From an uncultured Rhodospirillales bacterium (GTDB taxonomy: Bacteria > Pseudomonadota > Alphaproteobacteria > ATCC43930 > CGMCC-115725): a DNA stretch of 48,545 bases. Below are positions 16,789-25,108 of this stretch, one piece after another. The DNA is taken from positions 1 to 48,545 of the forward strand of contig CAIJOA010000010.1 of the NCBI GenBank assembly GCA_903822185.1, read 5' to 3'. Each line of letters opens with the position of its first letter. The first letter of the stretch is position 1. A model generated the notes under the pieces. That model searched no databases and was not told the origin of the DNA. It saw only the letters and a list, made by a program, of their open reading frames with translations. The translations under genes and the position numbers were made by a program.

Positions 16789-17583
16789 ATGACCGGGCCT
16801 TATCAGACCATCCGCACCGACAGCCCGCTTCCCGGCGTATTGCGCATTACCCTGGCGCGGCCCGAAGCGGCGAACGCCTTCAACACCACGATGATGCGCG
16901 AATTGCTCGATCTGTGGCGGGGCCTGCCCGCGCGGACCGAAGTGCCGCGTTGCATCGTGGTGACCGGCGACGGCACGCGTGCCTTCTGCGCCGGGGCCGA
17001 TCTCAAAGAACGCAACGGCATGACCGAAGCGCAGTGGCTGGCGCAGCACGTCATCATCGAGGAACAATTCGCCGGGTTGATCGCGTCGCCCGTCCCGGTC
17101 ATCGCCGCCGTCAACGGCCATGCTTTTGCCGGCGGGCTGGAAATGGTACTCGGCTGCGATTTCGCTTACGCCGTGAAAGACGCACGCTTTGCCCTGACCG
17201 AGGTAACACTCGGGCTGATGCCCGGCGCGGGTGGAACGCAGACGCTGGCGCGCGCCGTCGGCGAACGGCGGGCCAAGGAAATCATCCTGACCGGCAAGCC
17301 CTTCACCGCCGCCGAGGCGTTGCAGTGGGGCATCGTTAATGCGCTTCACGAACCCGACACGCTGATGCCGGCCGTGCTCGACATCGCCGCGCGGATCGTC
17401 GGCAATGCGCCACTATCGGTGCAAGAGGCGCGGCGTTCGATCCATGGCGGGCTGGCGATGCCGCTGGAAGAAGCCATGCGGTTCGAGATCGAATGCTACA
17501 ACCGGCTGATCCCGACCGACGATCGTCGCGAAGGCATCGCCGCCTTCAACGAGAAGCGCAAACCGAACTTCAAGGGCCGGTAA
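16789..17583 (+). CDS. Enoyl-CoA hydratase/isomerase (crotonase) family protein
   Basis: Hydrates or isomerises acyl-CoA thioesters. The 264 residues carry both oxyanion-hole segments (AFCAGADLKER and NGHAFAGGLEM) and both catalytic-glutamate regions (GGLEMVLGCD, and LTEVTLGLMPGAGGTQ), so a true hydratase is likely. The C-terminus FNEKRKPNFKGR is typical. The acyl-CoA dehydrogenase gene begins three bases after the stop, giving a two-step beta-oxidation-like unit for a branched, aromatic or otherwise unusual acid. The exact substrate is not visible. Confidence 0.9.
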   Translation: MTGPYQTIRTDSPLPGVLRITLARPEAANAFNTTMMRELLDLWRGLPARTEVPRCIVVTGDGTRAFCAGADLKERNGMTEAQWLAQHVIIEEQFAGLIASPVPVIAAVNGHAFAGGLEMVLGCDFAYAVKDARFALTEVTLGLMPGAGGTQTLARAVGERRAKEIILTGKPFTAAEALQWGIVNALHEPDTLMPAVLDIAARIVGNAPLSVQEARRSIHGGLAMPLEEAMRFEIECYNRLIPTDDRREGIAAFNEKRKPNFKGR

Positions 17584-17585
17584 GC

Positions 17586-18755
17586 GTGACGCAAAGCATC
17601 GCATTGGGCGAGGACTATCCGGAAATTCGTACCGGCGTGCGCGCGATCTGCAAAAATTTCCCCGGCAGCTATTGGCGCGGGTTAGACGAGAAACAGGAAT
17701 ATCCCGAAGCCTTTGTCACGGCGCTGACCGAAGCCGGTTATCTCGGCGCGCTCATTCCCGAAGAATATGGCGGCACTGGCCTGCCACTGCGCGCGGCGAG
17801 CGTCATCCTCGAAGAGATTCATCGCAGCGGCTGTAATGCTGCCGCCTGTCACGCGCAGCTTTACATCATGGGTACGCTGCTGCGGCACGGTAGCGCTGCG
17901 CAGAAGCAGCAGTTTCTCCCCGGCATCGCCTCGGGCGCATTGCGGCTGCAAGCCTTCGGCGTCACCGAGCCCAGCACCGGCACCGACACGACGCAACTCA
18001 AGACCCGCGCCGTGCGCGACGGCGATCACTTTGTCATCCACGGTCAGAAGGTCTGGACCTCGCGCGCGCTGCAGTCGGACCTGTTGCTGCTGCTCGCCCG
18101 CACGTCGCCAGCAGCCGAAGACAAAAAGCGTGGCAACGGCCTGTCTGTTTTCCTGGTCGATCTGCGCGACAGCGTCGGCAAGGGCCTCGAGATCCGCAAG
18201 CTGCCGGCGATGATCAATCACAACACCACCGAATTATTCTTCGATGGGTTACGCGTGCCGGCGGCAAACCTGATCGGCGAAGAAGGCAAAGGTTTTCGCT
18301 ATCTGCTGGACGGTCTCAACGCCGAGCGCATCCTGATCGCCGCCGAGGCGTTAGGCGATGCACGGTGGTTCATCCGCACCGCGACCGATTACGCCAAGGA
18401 ACGCATCGTCTTCGACCGGCCGATCGGACAAAACCAGGGCGTGCAGTTTCCGATCGCGCGTGCCTACGCCGAGACCGAAGCCGCGGAACTGATGCTGCGC
18501 AAGGCAGCGGCCCTGTTCGATGCGGCTGAAGCCTGCGGCCCGGAAGCGAATATAGCCAAACTGCTGGCCGCCGATGCGTCCTGGAAAGCCGGCGAAGCCT
18601 GCATGCAGACCCATGGCGGCTTCGGCCTCGCCCGCGAATACGACATCGAGCGCAAATGGCGCGAGACACGCCTTTTCCAGATCGCGCCGATCTCGACCAA
18701 CCTCATTCTCGCTTATCTCGGCGAGCATGTGCTGGGAATGCCCCGCTCCTACTGA
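17586..18755 (+). CDS. Acyl-CoA dehydrogenase
   Basis: A flavoprotein of 389 residues that introduces a double bond into an acyl-CoA. The order is helical N-domain (GYLGALIPEEYGGTGLPL), middle beta domain (AFGVTEPSTGTDTTQLKTRA, VWTSRALQSDL), and a helical C-domain with MQTHGGFGLAREYDIERKWRETR. The usual active-site Glu in the YEGT segment is absent; the sequence reads FQIAPIST there. A Glu in GLNAERILIAAE sits where isovaleryl-CoA dehydrogenase carries its base, so catalysis may use that position. I chose the GTG at 17586, three bases after the hydratase stop, because an upstream in-frame start lies inside the hydratase gene and reads as non-protein sequence. Confidence 0.9.
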   Translation: MTQSIALGEDYPEIRTGVRAICKNFPGSYWRGLDEKQEYPEAFVTALTEAGYLGALIPEEYGGTGLPLRAASVILEEIHRSGCNAAACHAQLYIMGTLLRHGSAAQKQQFLPGIASGALRLQAFGVTEPSTGTDTTQLKTRAVRDGDHFVIHGQKVWTSRALQSDLLLLLARTSPAAEDKKRGNGLSVFLVDLRDSVGKGLEIRKLPAMINHNTTELFFDGLRVPAANLIGEEGKGFRYLLDGLNAERILIAAEALGDARWFIRTATDYAKERIVFDRPIGQNQGVQFPIARAYAETEAAELMLRKAAALFDAAEACGPEANIAKLLAADASWKAGEACMQTHGGFGLAREYDIERKWRETRLFQIAPISTNLILAYLGEHVLGMPRSY

Positions 18756-18836
18756 CATGCCGCGCCATGACAGGCGCGGGATTTCCCGCTAGGAATACCC
18801 GCATACGGCGAACCTTGACGGAGCCTCGGGCATCCT

Positions 18837-20417
18837 ATGCCGAAAAGATTCTTTGCCGCCGCCAGCGTGCGCGAATACGCGCTCAACATGCCGGGCACTT
18901 GGTTCCTGGCGATAGTGCTGGCGATAGCCGCTCTCGTGCCGCTGTTTCTCTCGGTCGTCCCGCCACTGGCGGATTACCCGAATCACCTCGCCCGCATGTA
19001 TGTGCTGCTGCATCTGCCGCAATCGCCGCAGCTTCAGCTTTATTATCAAAACATCATCGCGGCGCAGCCGAATGAGGCGATGGAAGCCATCGTCCTACCG
19101 CTGTCGCATATCCTACCGCTGGAGATCGCCGGCAAGATCTTTGCCGGGCTCGCTTTGCTGGCGATGGCGGCGGGCACGCTGGCGCTGCACCGAGTCCTGC
19201 ATGGACGGTGGTCGGTCTGGCCGTGCCTCGCGTTCCTCTTTCTTTATAACCGGCTCTTCCTCTGGGGCTTCCTCGCGTATCTGTTCACCCTCGGCTGCGC
19301 GCTCGGCGCGGCGGCAGCCTGGATCGGAACACGCGAGCGGTCGGCTGTCGTGCGTATTCTCGTTACCGCGCTCTGCGCGACGCTCGTTTATCTCGGTCAT
19401 CTTTATGCGTTCGGCGTCTATCTGCTGATCGTCGGTGGCTATGAGTTGATGCGGCTGATCCGCGATGGCGATATAGGCCGACTGCCGCGCGACATCATCG
19501 TCGGTATCATCAGCATCGCCCCGGCGATCGCACTGTTTCTTTTCAGCCCGACATCGGGCGCCGCGGGTTCGACCTATTGGGGCGAATGGATTCGGAAGAT
19601 TCAGGCGCCGTTCGACGTCATCTTCAATTACAGCCTGTGGTTCGACGGCGCCTCACTGGCGATCATCGCCGGCGTCGTCGCGCTGGGCTTTTGGCGCGGC
19701 CGCGTGCGTTTCGAGGTGACGATGGCGGTCGGGTTGTTGCTGCTATGTCTCGCCTTCCTGGTGATGCCGGACAAATTATTCAGCAGCTTCGGCGCGGATC
19801 AACGGTTGCCGATCGCGGTGACGCTGACGGCGATTGCCGCCTGCGATTGGCAACCGCGCCGTGCCTGGTGGCGTGAGCCGGCCATGGCGGTGCTGGCTAT
19901 TGTCTTCGTCGCGCGCATGGCGGTGATCGGGGGGGTCTGGCATCAGGCGGATGGGGTTTATCGCGAAGCGATTGCCGCGATCGATCTGTTGCCGCGCAAC
20001 GTGCGCTTGTTGCCGGTGATCGCACATAACAGCGGGCGTAGCCTGCCGCCGATTCCAGAATTCGAGATCGCCAATCTGGCGATCATTCGCAAGGAAGCCT
20101 TCGTGCCGGGGCTATTCGCATCACCGCGCGATGCCGGCCAGACCATCGCCTTCACGCCGTTGGCGCGGGATTTGGTCAATCACACACTGGGTGCGATCAT
20201 CTTGCCGACAGAACTCAACCGGCTGAAAGACCACGCCTATATCGCGCGGCTGGGTCCGTTCCGCCCGCAGATGCTGGGCGATTACGACTATGCGTTTGTC
20301 GTCAATGGAGATGCTCTGCCGGCGTTATCGTCACCGCCGGCAGAAGCGAAACGTCTTTATTCGAAAGGCAATCTCGAGATCATCAAGTTCAATCGCGAGA
20401 CGCCTGCTGGACCTTAG
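18837..20417 (+). CDS. Large multi-pass membrane protein, possibly GT-C-like
   Basis: A 526-residue protein with about ten hydrophobic segments, spread from residue 20 to about 365, and a soluble C-terminal part. Just after the first membrane helix stands PPLADYPNHLARMYV, an acidic loop in the place where GT-C glycosyltransferases keep their catalytic Asp. That is the only hint of function, and I do not recognise a specific family. It stands alone on this strand. Its stop overlaps by four bases the end of the convergent 88-residue membrane gene. Confidence 0.75.
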   Translation: MPKRFFAAASVREYALNMPGTWFLAIVLAIAALVPLFLSVVPPLADYPNHLARMYVLLHLPQSPQLQLYYQNIIAAQPNEAMEAIVLPLSHILPLEIAGKIFAGLALLAMAAGTLALHRVLHGRWSVWPCLAFLFLYNRLFLWGFLAYLFTLGCALGAAAAWIGTRERSAVVRILVTALCATLVYLGHLYAFGVYLLIVGGYELMRLIRDGDIGRLPRDIIVGIISIAPAIALFLFSPTSGAAGSTYWGEWIRKIQAPFDVIFNYSLWFDGASLAIIAGVVALGFWRGRVRFEVTMAVGLLLLCLAFLVMPDKLFSSFGADQRLPIAVTLTAIAACDWQPRRAWWREPAMAVLAIVFVARMAVIGGVWHQADGVYREAIAAIDLLPRNVRLLPVIAHNSGRSLPPIPEFEIANLAIIRKEAFVPGLFASPRDAGQTIAFTPLARDLVNHTLGAIILPTELNRLKDHAYIARLGPFRPQMLGDYDYAFVVNGDALPALSSPPAEAKRLYSKGNLEIIKFNRETPAGP

Positions 20418-20680
20418 CTGGGATCGTTCGGTTCGATCTTCGCCGGCGCGCGCTGATCGCGTTCGCTGACCAGCCACAAGGCCAGCGCGACAAGACCAAT
20501 GCTGATCAAGGCAGCTGACGTCTGCTGAATGCCGCTAAATTCATAGGGGAAGAGACGCAGGAAGCGCGGATTGATCGAGGTGACGATCGCATCGATTCCC
20601 ATGATCGCGCCGATGACGCCGAACGAATGGCCGACGATACGGAAAGTGAGCGAGGGTTTGGTGGTGCGGCGGCGGCTCAT
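20414..20680 (-). CDS. Small two-helix membrane protein of unknown function
   Basis: Eighty-eight residues: a basic N-terminus (MSRRRTTKPS), a first membrane helix (IVGHSFGVIGAIMGIDAIV), a short loop, and a second helix (SAALISIGLVALALWLV) with a polar tail. It is preceded by AGGAGC close to the ATG. It overlaps the convergent larger membrane gene by four bases at the 3' end. No family recognised. Confidence 0.65.
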   Translation of the reverse strand: MSRRRTTKPSLTFRIVGHSFGVIGAIMGIDAIVTSINPRFLRLFPYEFSGIQQTSAALISIGLVALALWLVSERDQRAPAKIEPNDPS

Positions 20681-20810
20681 TGGTTTGCTCCTGATAGAAT
20701 GACTTTCTGTCCTTCCTAAGGCAACAGATATGCCACCCTCGTCGCTTCAATGACTTAACCGGGATTAACCAAAACCACGCGCGGCTTTCGTAAAAACGGC
20801 CGACAAAAAA

Positions 20811-21725
20811 TTACGGTGTAACGGGCGCTTTCAGATTCGCCGGCGGACCGCGGCGCGGCGTCTCGCGCCAGAGAAGATAGAGCCCCGACGTCACCACGAC
20901 CAGCGAGCCGAGAATAAGCTCAAACGTCGGCAGATCGCCCCAGATGATGAAACCGACGAACAGCGCCCAGACCAGCGACAGATAGTTAAACGGCGACACC
21001 GCCGATGCGGGCGCGAGATGCAGCGCCTTGGTCCACCAGAATTGCGCGACGCCGTTGCCGAGACCCGATGCGAACAGCAGGGCGAAATCGACAAGCGTCG
21101 GCATGGTGAATCCGAATGGCAACAGCAACGCCGTCAGCGGCACCAGCAGCAATATCTGATAGACGATCAGCGTGTCGCTGGATTCAGTCTGGCTCATCTG
21201 GCGGATCGCGATGGCGACGGTCGAAATCAGCACCGCATTGCCGAGCGCGAAGACCGTCCCCCATTGGAATTCGCCCGCCCCCGGATGGGTGACCACCAGC
21301 ACCCCGGCAAAACCGATCAACAGCGCCGCCCAGCGATGCAGCCCGACCGTTTCATGCAGCAGCACCACCGAGAGCAGCACGGTGATCAGCGGCGCCGAAA
21401 ACGAGATCGCCGTCGCGCCGGCCAGCGGCATGGTCTGAAATGCGATGAAGATGCAGGTCATCGACCCGAGTTGCGACACCGCGCGGCGCAGGTGATCGAG
21501 GAACCGGCCCGTGCGGAACACCGACAGGCCGCGCCGCGGCAGGACGATCAGAAAGATCGGAATGAGGGCAAACAAGGTACGGAAGAACGCGACTTCACCG
21601 ACCGGATAAAGCGCCACTTCCCATTTGACGAGCGCGTTGACGCCGGCGAACACCATCGTCGAGAGCACCATATAGAGGATGCCCAGCGGGACATTGTCCG
21701 AACGAACCTGCTTCTCCACGATCAT
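20811..21725 (-). CDS. EamA-family DMT transporter
   Basis: A drug/metabolite-type permease of 304 residues with ten predicted membrane helices as two EamA repeats: LGILYMVLSTMVFAGVNALV begins the first, and FALGNAVLISTVAIAIRQM begins the second. SFSAPLITVLLSVVLLHETV in the first repeat and NYLSLVWALFVGFIIWGDLP in the second are the matching signature helices. Members export amino acids, nucleosides or other small metabolites; the substrate here is unknown. It is divergent from the secreted small protein gene, with 115 bases between them. Confidence 0.87.
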   Translation of the reverse strand: MIVEKQVRSDNVPLGILYMVLSTMVFAGVNALVKWEVALYPVGEVAFFRTLFALIPIFLIVLPRRGLSVFRTGRFLDHLRRAVSQLGSMTCIFIAFQTMPLAGATAISFSAPLITVLLSVVLLHETVGLHRWAALLIGFAGVLVVTHPGAGEFQWGTVFALGNAVLISTVAIAIRQMSQTESSDTLIVYQILLLVPLTALLLPFGFTMPTLVDFALLFASGLGNGVAQFWWTKALHLAPASAVSPFNYLSLVWALFVGFIIWGDLPTFELILGSLVVVTSGLYLLWRETPRRGPPANLKAPVTP

Positions 21726-21840
21726 GCTGTGCCCGATAAATCCGTCCGAGCGGCGAGTTTACCCAATTTTGCCGCAATGCTTCCACGAAACCCGCACATG
21801 CCGTCCCTAAGGTGAGACCACATTATCCAAGGGGTACTTC

Positions 21841-22218
21841 ATGCGTGTTGTTCTGACCATTGCCGCCACCGCGTTCCTCGCTGCGTCGGCCTTCGTTTCG
21901 TCACCCGCCTCGGCCGCGACCAATTTTGCCTGCTCGCAGGTTCCCGAAGCACAGCGTTTCGTCGATGGCCTTCATCCCGGCCCGAACACCTCGGCGGCAC
22001 AGAAGCATCTCGATGCCGCCAAGAACGCACCGAATGAAACGCGCTGTTCGGCTGAGTTGAAGCGCGTCGATTACTACGCCCGCCGCTCTGCCGCCGCCGA
22101 CAAGCACGCGGCGACGCCGAATCGCCGCCGCGTCGTCTGCGCCGATGCGCTGCATCAGAACCGTCCTGGCGGCAGCGACTATCATGGCCCGAGCCGTGGC
22201 TGCCCGAAGGTGATGTAA
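21841..22218 (+). CDS. Small secreted cysteine-containing protein of unknown function
   Basis: A 125-residue protein with a Sec signal peptide (MRVVLTIAATAFLAASAFV, cut near SPASA). The mature part is polar and has four cysteines (in FACSQ, TRCSAE, VVCADA and RGCPKV), enough for two disulphides. I know no family for it. A strong Rho-independent terminator follows, so it is a single-gene transcription unit. Confidence 0.7.
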   Translation: MRVVLTIAATAFLAASAFVSSPASAATNFACSQVPEAQRFVDGLHPGPNTSAAQKHLDAAKNAPNETRCSAELKRVDYYARRSAAADKHAATPNRRRVVCADALHQNRPGGSDYHGPSRGCPKVM

Positions 22219-22240
22219 GGCCGACCTTCGGCCCTCGTTC

Positions 22241-22277
22241 AAAACGCGCAGACCCGCAACGGTCTGCGCGTTTTCTT
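22241..22277 (+). terminator. Strong Rho-independent terminator
   Basis: A perfect 14-base stem (AAAACGCGCAGACC at 22241-22254 and its complement at 22261-22274) closes on a six-base loop and runs into TTTTCTTT. It ends the transcript of the small secreted protein gene. Confidence 0.9.
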
Positions 22278-22367
22278 TGGTTGGCCCACTTGCCCAAAAG
22301 CCACCGCGGTGGAATGCTGCGCCCCGAACGGGTGTGACCGGGACTTAACCAGGGACGGAGCTTTCTT

Positions 22368-23597
22368 ATGGGCGTGCAACCACCAGTCTTATCCTTTGCC
22401 GAGCGCGACCGCCGCTGGAAGAATGTGCGTGCAATGATGCGCGAGCGCGGCTTCGACGGGTTGCTCGTCGCCGGCTTCCGGTCGCGCGAAATGTACGAGA
22501 GCTATATCAGCGACGATTACAACGAGGGCTGCGTCCTCTTCCCGTTGGACGGCGATCCGGTCGTCATCACCTGGGCGCATCTGCGCGTGATGCGCGCCAA
22601 ATATTCGGATGAGTTGGGCCATAAACTGTGGGTGCCCGATTACTGCGTTTGCACCACCGGCACCGGCGCGGCCGAGGTCGTGATGGAAAAGGGCCTCGCC
22701 AACAGCAAGCTAGGCGTGGTCGGCCTCACCTCGCAGGCACCGACGGAAATTTATGGCGCGATCCCGGCGAATTTCTGGAAGCAATTCACAGCGGCGCTGC
22801 CGAAGGCGACGTTCGAGGATATCTCGGAAGAATTCAGCTACATGATGCTCGTCAAATCCGACGAGGAAATGGCGCAGATGCGCTATGCCGCGAAGGCCGC
22901 CGAAGCGGCCTGCAAGGCGATCATCGAATGCGCCGCGCCGGGTGTCGGTGAAGAGGTCATCATGGCCGAAGCCACCGCGGCGATCCTGCGTTTCGGCATC
23001 GGCCTGCGCTATCCGCTGATCGTGATGAATTCCGGCCAGCATACTTTGTCATGGGGCCCGCCGCGTTGGCAGACCCGAGGCGAGGCGCCGCGCGTCATGC
23101 AGAAAGGCGAGATCATGCACAGCGAATTGATGCCGATGTGCGGCAATCAGGAAGTTCAGGTGCAGATGACGGTCGCGTTCGACCCAATCGATGCAACCAA
23201 CCAAAAATGCGAGAAGGTCGCGCGGCAATCCTATGACGCAGGCCTCAAGGCATTGAAGCCGGGGATTAAATTCTCGGAATTCTGGGCGGCGATGGAAGAA
23301 CCGTTGAAGGCGTCGGGCTGCTGGTCCTACACGCCGCTGGTCCATTCGCTTGGGCCGCATTTCCTTGCCGGCCGCAGCCGGGTCAATCAGGAAAATCTCG
23401 ATCTCGGCGTGCGCTTCGTCGGCGCACCGGGTGCGATACCCCGCGACATCGTCCTACAGCCGGGCATGGTCTTCGCCTTCGAGCCGAATGCCTGCATCGG
23501 CACGCACCGCGTCAATATCGGCGGCACGGTGATCGTCACGGCCAATGGCTGCGAGGAATTGAACCAGATTCCGACGACGGTCACGCACAAGCAGTAA
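22368..23597 (+). CDS. M24-family (creatinase/Xaa-Pro peptidase-like) protein with altered metal site
   Basis: A 409-residue protein with a creatinase N-terminal domain (RDRRWKNVRAMMRERGFDGLLV) and a pita-bread C-terminal domain. His is kept in VHSLGPHF and Glu in GMVFAFEPNA. Other dinuclear-metal positions are not: the segment GEIMHSELMPMCGNQEVQVQ (247-266) shows no paired Asp, and where the last Glu ligand is expected I read Gly (NIGGTVIVT). It may therefore be a metal-free hydrolase like creatinase, or a non-peptidase. A palindromic repeat follows. The start at 22368 has GACGGAG upstream. Confidence 0.82.
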   Translation: MGVQPPVLSFAERDRRWKNVRAMMRERGFDGLLVAGFRSREMYESYISDDYNEGCVLFPLDGDPVVITWAHLRVMRAKYSDELGHKLWVPDYCVCTTGTGAAEVVMEKGLANSKLGVVGLTSQAPTEIYGAIPANFWKQFTAALPKATFEDISEEFSYMMLVKSDEEMAQMRYAAKAAEAACKAIIECAAPGVGEEVIMAEATAAILRFGIGLRYPLIVMNSGQHTLSWGPPRWQTRGEAPRVMQKGEIMHSELMPMCGNQEVQVQMTVAFDPIDATNQKCEKVARQSYDAGLKALKPGIKFSEFWAAMEEPLKASGCWSYTPLVHSLGPHFLAGRSRVNQENLDLGVRFVGAPGAIPRDIVLQPGMVFAFEPNACIGTHRVNIGGTVIVTANGCEELNQIPTTVTHKQ

Positions 23598-23622
23598 GAC
23601 TTAAGTCGAAACCTAACCCCTA

Positions 23623-23694
23623 CGTCATTGCGAACGAAGTGAAGCAATCCAGTCTGTCCGCACACTGGATTGCTTCGCTACGCTCGCAATGACT
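23623..23694. repeat. Dispersed palindromic repeat, family A, copy 2
   Basis: Arms at 23623-23653 and 23664-23694 around a 10-base loop. It matches copy 1 at 12770-12842 closely, but the arms have several mismatches with each other in the outer half. It lies between convergent genes (M24 protein and udgX), where a bidirectional hairpin terminator would fit. Confidence 0.88.
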
Positions 23695-23701
23695 AACTAT
23701 T

Positions 23702-25108
23702 TTAAGCTGCCAGAGCCTTTATCTTTTCGAGGTCGGCGCGAAAATCCATAAGCGCCTGTTGCTTCGCCGCTTCATCTGGCAGGCGGAGCAGATAGGCCGG
23801 ATGGACCGTGACATAGCCCGGCCAATCGCCTAGCAGCCGTTCGCCCCGCGCCTTCGTCACCGAGACAGGCTTTCCGGTCAAAGCCAGTGCGGCGGTCGCC
23901 CCCAGCGCCACGACGAGGCGCGGCCTCACAAAGGACAGTTCCTTCATCAGCCACCAACGATAGTGCTTCACCTCGCCGGTGCTGGGTGAGCGGTGGATGC
24001 GGCGCTTGCCGCGTTGCTCGAATTTGAAATGTTTGACCGCGTTGGTGAGATAAACATCGCCGCGATCGATGCCGAGCGCGGTCAGTTCGCCCAGCAGCAC
24101 CTGCCCGGCCGGACCGACGAAGGGATGGCCCTCGATGTCTTCCTGATCGCCCGGCTGCTCGCCGACGAAACAGATCGCCGCGCCTTCCGGTCCTTCGCCC
24201 AGCACCGCGTGGTCGGCACCAGGAACCAACGGCTCCGACGCAGCAATGAGGTTGTTGAGCTCGGCGAGGCTTTGCGGCTCCTGCTGTGCCATCGCCGCGA
24301 CAGCACGATCGGGATTGCGCTTCACGGGCATCGCGGCGCCGCGCGCGATCATTTCGCGCACGCGCGCCGGCGCTGAGCGAACGAGATCGGGGATCGCCTG
24401 TGTCTCGGGCAGGTTGAGCCAATATTTTTTGGGCATTTCGGTGCGCATCATCTTGGTGTTGACGCGCGCGGGATTGAAGGTGCTTTCGTAATAGCTGCGC
24501 CACGCCGCTTCAAACGCATCGGATTCCGGCGCATCGCTGCGCTGACCTGGCGGCCCGATGACCAATTTTTCGCGATCCCAATGCAGCGATCCGACCGGCG
24601 TCAGGATCGACCAGCGCAGGCCGCGATATCGCTCGATGAAAAAATTCGACGTCGCCTCGACGATGTAATCATCGGGCTCGAACCAGGCGACGTAGCGTTC
24701 CGCGCCATCGGGGTCGGCAGTTTGGCGAAAGCGCAGGAAGGCGTGCATCTTGTGAAGGTCGCGGCGCACCGACTTGCGCATCATCTCGAGCGCATGGACC
24801 AGCGGATCGCTGGCGATGTCGAGCAGCGCGCGTTCGCCCTGCAACACGCGCCAGATGAGCCGATAGAGCATCGCATACCGTTGCGGATCGCGATGACAGA
24901 TCACCTGATCGACCATCGTGCCCAGCGCGCGTGACAGCGAGATCGGCGGCGCGTCCTCATCGATCACCGTGCCGAAGAAATCGGTTTCACCGCCGGCGTT
25001 CCAGATCACCCCGTCGGGCGGCACCTTGCGGGCCACGAGGCCGCGTACGGCCTTGCGGAAGCCGATGAGGTCCGCGCCTTTGTCCAAAGAAACCCGTTGC
25101 AGTTCCAT
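23702..25108 (-). CDS. udgX: UdgX-type uracil-DNA-binding glycosylase fused to DUF4130
   Basis: A 468-residue DNA-repair protein. The N-terminal half (about 1-230) matches the DUF4130/TIGR03915-type domain that is often joined or adjacent to the glycosylase. The C-terminal half is a family 4-like uracil-DNA glycosylase: GEQPGDQED at 316-324 (first catalytic motif), KRRIH at 368-372 and VHPAYLLR with His436. KRRIH is the hallmark of UdgX, in which the loop histidine becomes covalently joined to the uracil site in DNA. I chose the ATG at 25108, which shares one base with the upstream stop (TGATG), since the longer frame reads as antisense-like arginine-rich filler. It follows the radical SAM gene in one operon, behind a LexA box. 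Confidence 0.93.
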   Translation of the reverse strand: MELQRVSLDKGADLIGFRKAVRGLVARKVPPDGVIWNAGGETDFFGTVIDEDAPPISLSRALGTMVDQVICHRDPQRYAMLYRLIWRVLQGERALLDIASDPLVHALEMMRKSVRRDLHKMHAFLRFRQTADPDGAERYVAWFEPDDYIVEATSNFFIERYRGLRWSILTPVGSLHWDREKLVIGPPGQRSDAPESDAFEAAWRSYYESTFNPARVNTKMMRTEMPKKYWLNLPETQAIPDLVRSAPARVREMIARGAAMPVKRNPDRAVAAMAQQEPQSLAELNNLIAASEPLVPGADHAVLGEGPEGAAICFVGEQPGDQEDIEGHPFVGPAGQVLLGELTALGIDRGDVYLTNAVKHFKFEQRGKRRIHRSPSTGEVKHYRWWLMKELSFVRPRLVVALGATAALALTGKPVSVTKARGERLLGDWPGYVTVHPAYLLRLPDEAAKQQALMDFRADLEKIKALAA

